Both the position numbers and the translations under genes were made by a program. Shown piece after piece: positions 12,230 through 12,754 of a DNA stretch of 12,754 nt (its first letter is position 1; each line of letters begins with the position of its first letter). The notes under the pieces are model-generated. The model was not told the origin of the DNA, ran no database searches, and was given only the letters and a program-made list of their open reading frames with translations. This stretch comes from Bacteroidota bacterium. GTDB taxonomy: Bacteria > Bacteroidota > Bacteroidia > Bacteroidales > Bacteroidaceae. The DNA is taken from contig JAFABV010000017.1 in assembly GCA_023425865.1 (NCBI GenBank), positions 1 to 12,754 on the forward strand. Direction: 5' to 3'.

Positions 12230-12629
12230 ATGATTGATAATATTAATTTGTGCTTTACAGTCAAAAACATTGAGGATTATTTATTATATGAATCTATATT
12301 GAGTAAATTCCAATATAAAAGAAATATGATTATAGAATCTTTAGATGAAAATATTAAGCTCTATATATTCACAGATAAGAAATTCATAATTTTTAAAGTA
12401 TTTCACATGAATGAGTATATGGGGCTAAATGAAATAACCAACAAGGATTATTTCCAATTCCAGAACCAATTTAACAGTGCAGTAAGATTTTTAGGCATCA
12501 GTTTAGATATGCTCAAGCTTACTAGAATTGACTACAAGCTTGACCTGAAATTATCAGATGAAGAAATCCAAGAGTACCTATATATCTTCAGTAAACTACG
12601 TCAGAGATACTACTCCCTTGAGAAAAAGG
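12230..12629 (+). pseudogene. rep: Replication initiator Rep, N-terminal part, interrupted by IS66
   Basis: This is the upstream part of the rep gene continued at 126-678. Residues 1-133 include KLTRIDYKLDLKL (about 101-113), the conserved strand of gene II/X-like and Rep_trans-type rolling-circle initiators, and end SLEKK at the IS junction. Codons AAA AAG at 12623-12628 are the same codons, in the same phase, as 127-132, so removing the IS restores one frame with no frameshift. As it stands the frame runs 11 codons into the IS and stops at 12662-12664, giving a 144-residue truncated protein unlikely to initiate replication. The start has a distant Shine-Dalgarno, which fits translational control of rep. 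Confidence 0.82.
12622..12629. repeat. 8-bp target-site duplication of IS66, copy 2
   Basis: gaaaaagg, identical to 126-133 and directly abutting the IS terminus at 12630. Confidence 0.9.
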
Positions 12630-12644
12630 GTAAGGGTCAAACCA
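12630..12644 (+). repeat. IS66 terminal inverted repeat
   Basis: GTAAGGGTCAAACCA, the inverted counterpart of 125 down to 111. Confidence 0.88.
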
Positions 12645-12662
12645 TTCGCTACCAGTTAATAT

Positions 12663-12686
12663 AAGCGCCGTTTATTTGCGGCGCTT
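12663..12686 (-). terminator. Strong hairpin at the transposase stop
   Basis: AAGCGCCG (12663-12670) and CGGCGCTT (12679-12686) form a GC-rich 8-bp stem with an 8-nt loop containing the transposase stop codon. No long T-run follows on the minus strand, so it could end transcription or insulate the IS from outside transcription. Confidence 0.5.
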
Positions 12687-12752
12687 GCTGTAACAATCAG
12701 CCGGGAGTGATTTTGACCACGGCATGTGTGGCTCCAGATTTGATTGTTCAAT
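12672..12752 (-). CDS. tnpC: IS66 transposase (TnpC-type), last 26 residues
   Basis: The minus-strand frame from 12752 encodes IEQSNLEPHMPWSKSLPADC, then YSKRRK and a stop at 12674-12672. The pattern LEP.MPWS..LP..C near the C-terminus is the characteristic end of IS66-family DDE transposases (the short IS66 C-terminal element). The catalytic domain lies outside the window. Confidence 0.75.
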   Translation of the reverse strand: MEQSNLEPHMPWSKSLPADCYSKRRK

Positions 12753-12754
12753 AT

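Larger units (their letters stand above)
12630..12754 (-). mobile_element. IS66-family insertion sequence, tnpC-side end (partial)
   Basis: This is the opposite end of the IS whose tnpA end lies at 1-125. It begins with GTAAGGGTCAAACC, matching the other terminus, includes the last codons of the transposase on the minus strand, and runs off the window. Each end of the window holds exactly 125 bp of IS. An 8-bp stem (12663-12670 with 12679-12686) lies over the transposase stop and may act as its terminator. Confidence 0.88.

Overview
The window is AT-rich DNA with Firmicutes-type signals: strong GGAGG ribosome binding sites, sigma-A-like promoters, TTG alternative starts, and a tRNA-Ser(GGA) fragment with an encoded CCA. 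A clostridial host is most likely, but the species cannot be told from sequence alone.

The key structural fact is at the two ends. Bases 1-125 and 12630-12754 are the two outer ends of one IS66-family insertion sequence: one end carries the tnpA start, the other the tail of the tnpC-type transposase. Each is bordered by the same 8-bp target duplication, gaaaaagg (126-133 and 12622-12629). Removing the IS and one duplication joins the reading frame ending at 12628 in phase to the frame beginning at 133. This restores a single replication initiator (Rep) of about 314 residues. The window is therefore best read as a circular molecule of 12.75 kb plus the missing IS interior, opened at an IS66 that has split rep. 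A tandem array is the alternative.

Layout. 1-678: IS66 end and the 3' half of rep. 688-1500: HNH endonuclease. 1566-2738: a phage-tail-like protein with an N-terminal proteasome/HslV-like (Ntn hydrolase) domain and an internal ribosome binding site at the domain junction. 2875-3048: excisionase-like HTH protein. 3131-4252: tyrosine integrase with its own promoter. 4253-4599: attP, made of a 3' tRNA-Ser fragment flanked by repeated integrase arm-type sites, then a terminator. 4600-7261, minus strand: a five-span membrane protein, a HEPN-motif protein and a ribbon-helix-helix regulator with a probable self-operator. 7417-8658: secreted stalk/BamE-like protein. 8677-8803: res-like sites overlapping a consensus promoter, followed by a small serine resolvase (8836-9477). 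9493-9768: a compact structured non-coding stretch and a very AT-rich segment. 9769-11541: a three-gene operon (HTH regulator plus two unknown proteins). 11600-12229: a leader region with a 9-codon ORF behind a near-perfect Shine-Dalgarno, a small overlapping ORF, palindromes and a terminator. 12230-12629: the 5' half of rep.

Together the genes describe a hybrid integrative plasmid. It has a plasmid-type Rep with a putative attenuated leader, a multimer-resolution resolvase, a phage-type int/xis/attP module that would integrate into tRNA-Ser, one orphan phage tail gene, and accessory genes that may serve defence. With rep broken by IS66, persistence would have to come from integration, a second intact copy or a helper Rep.
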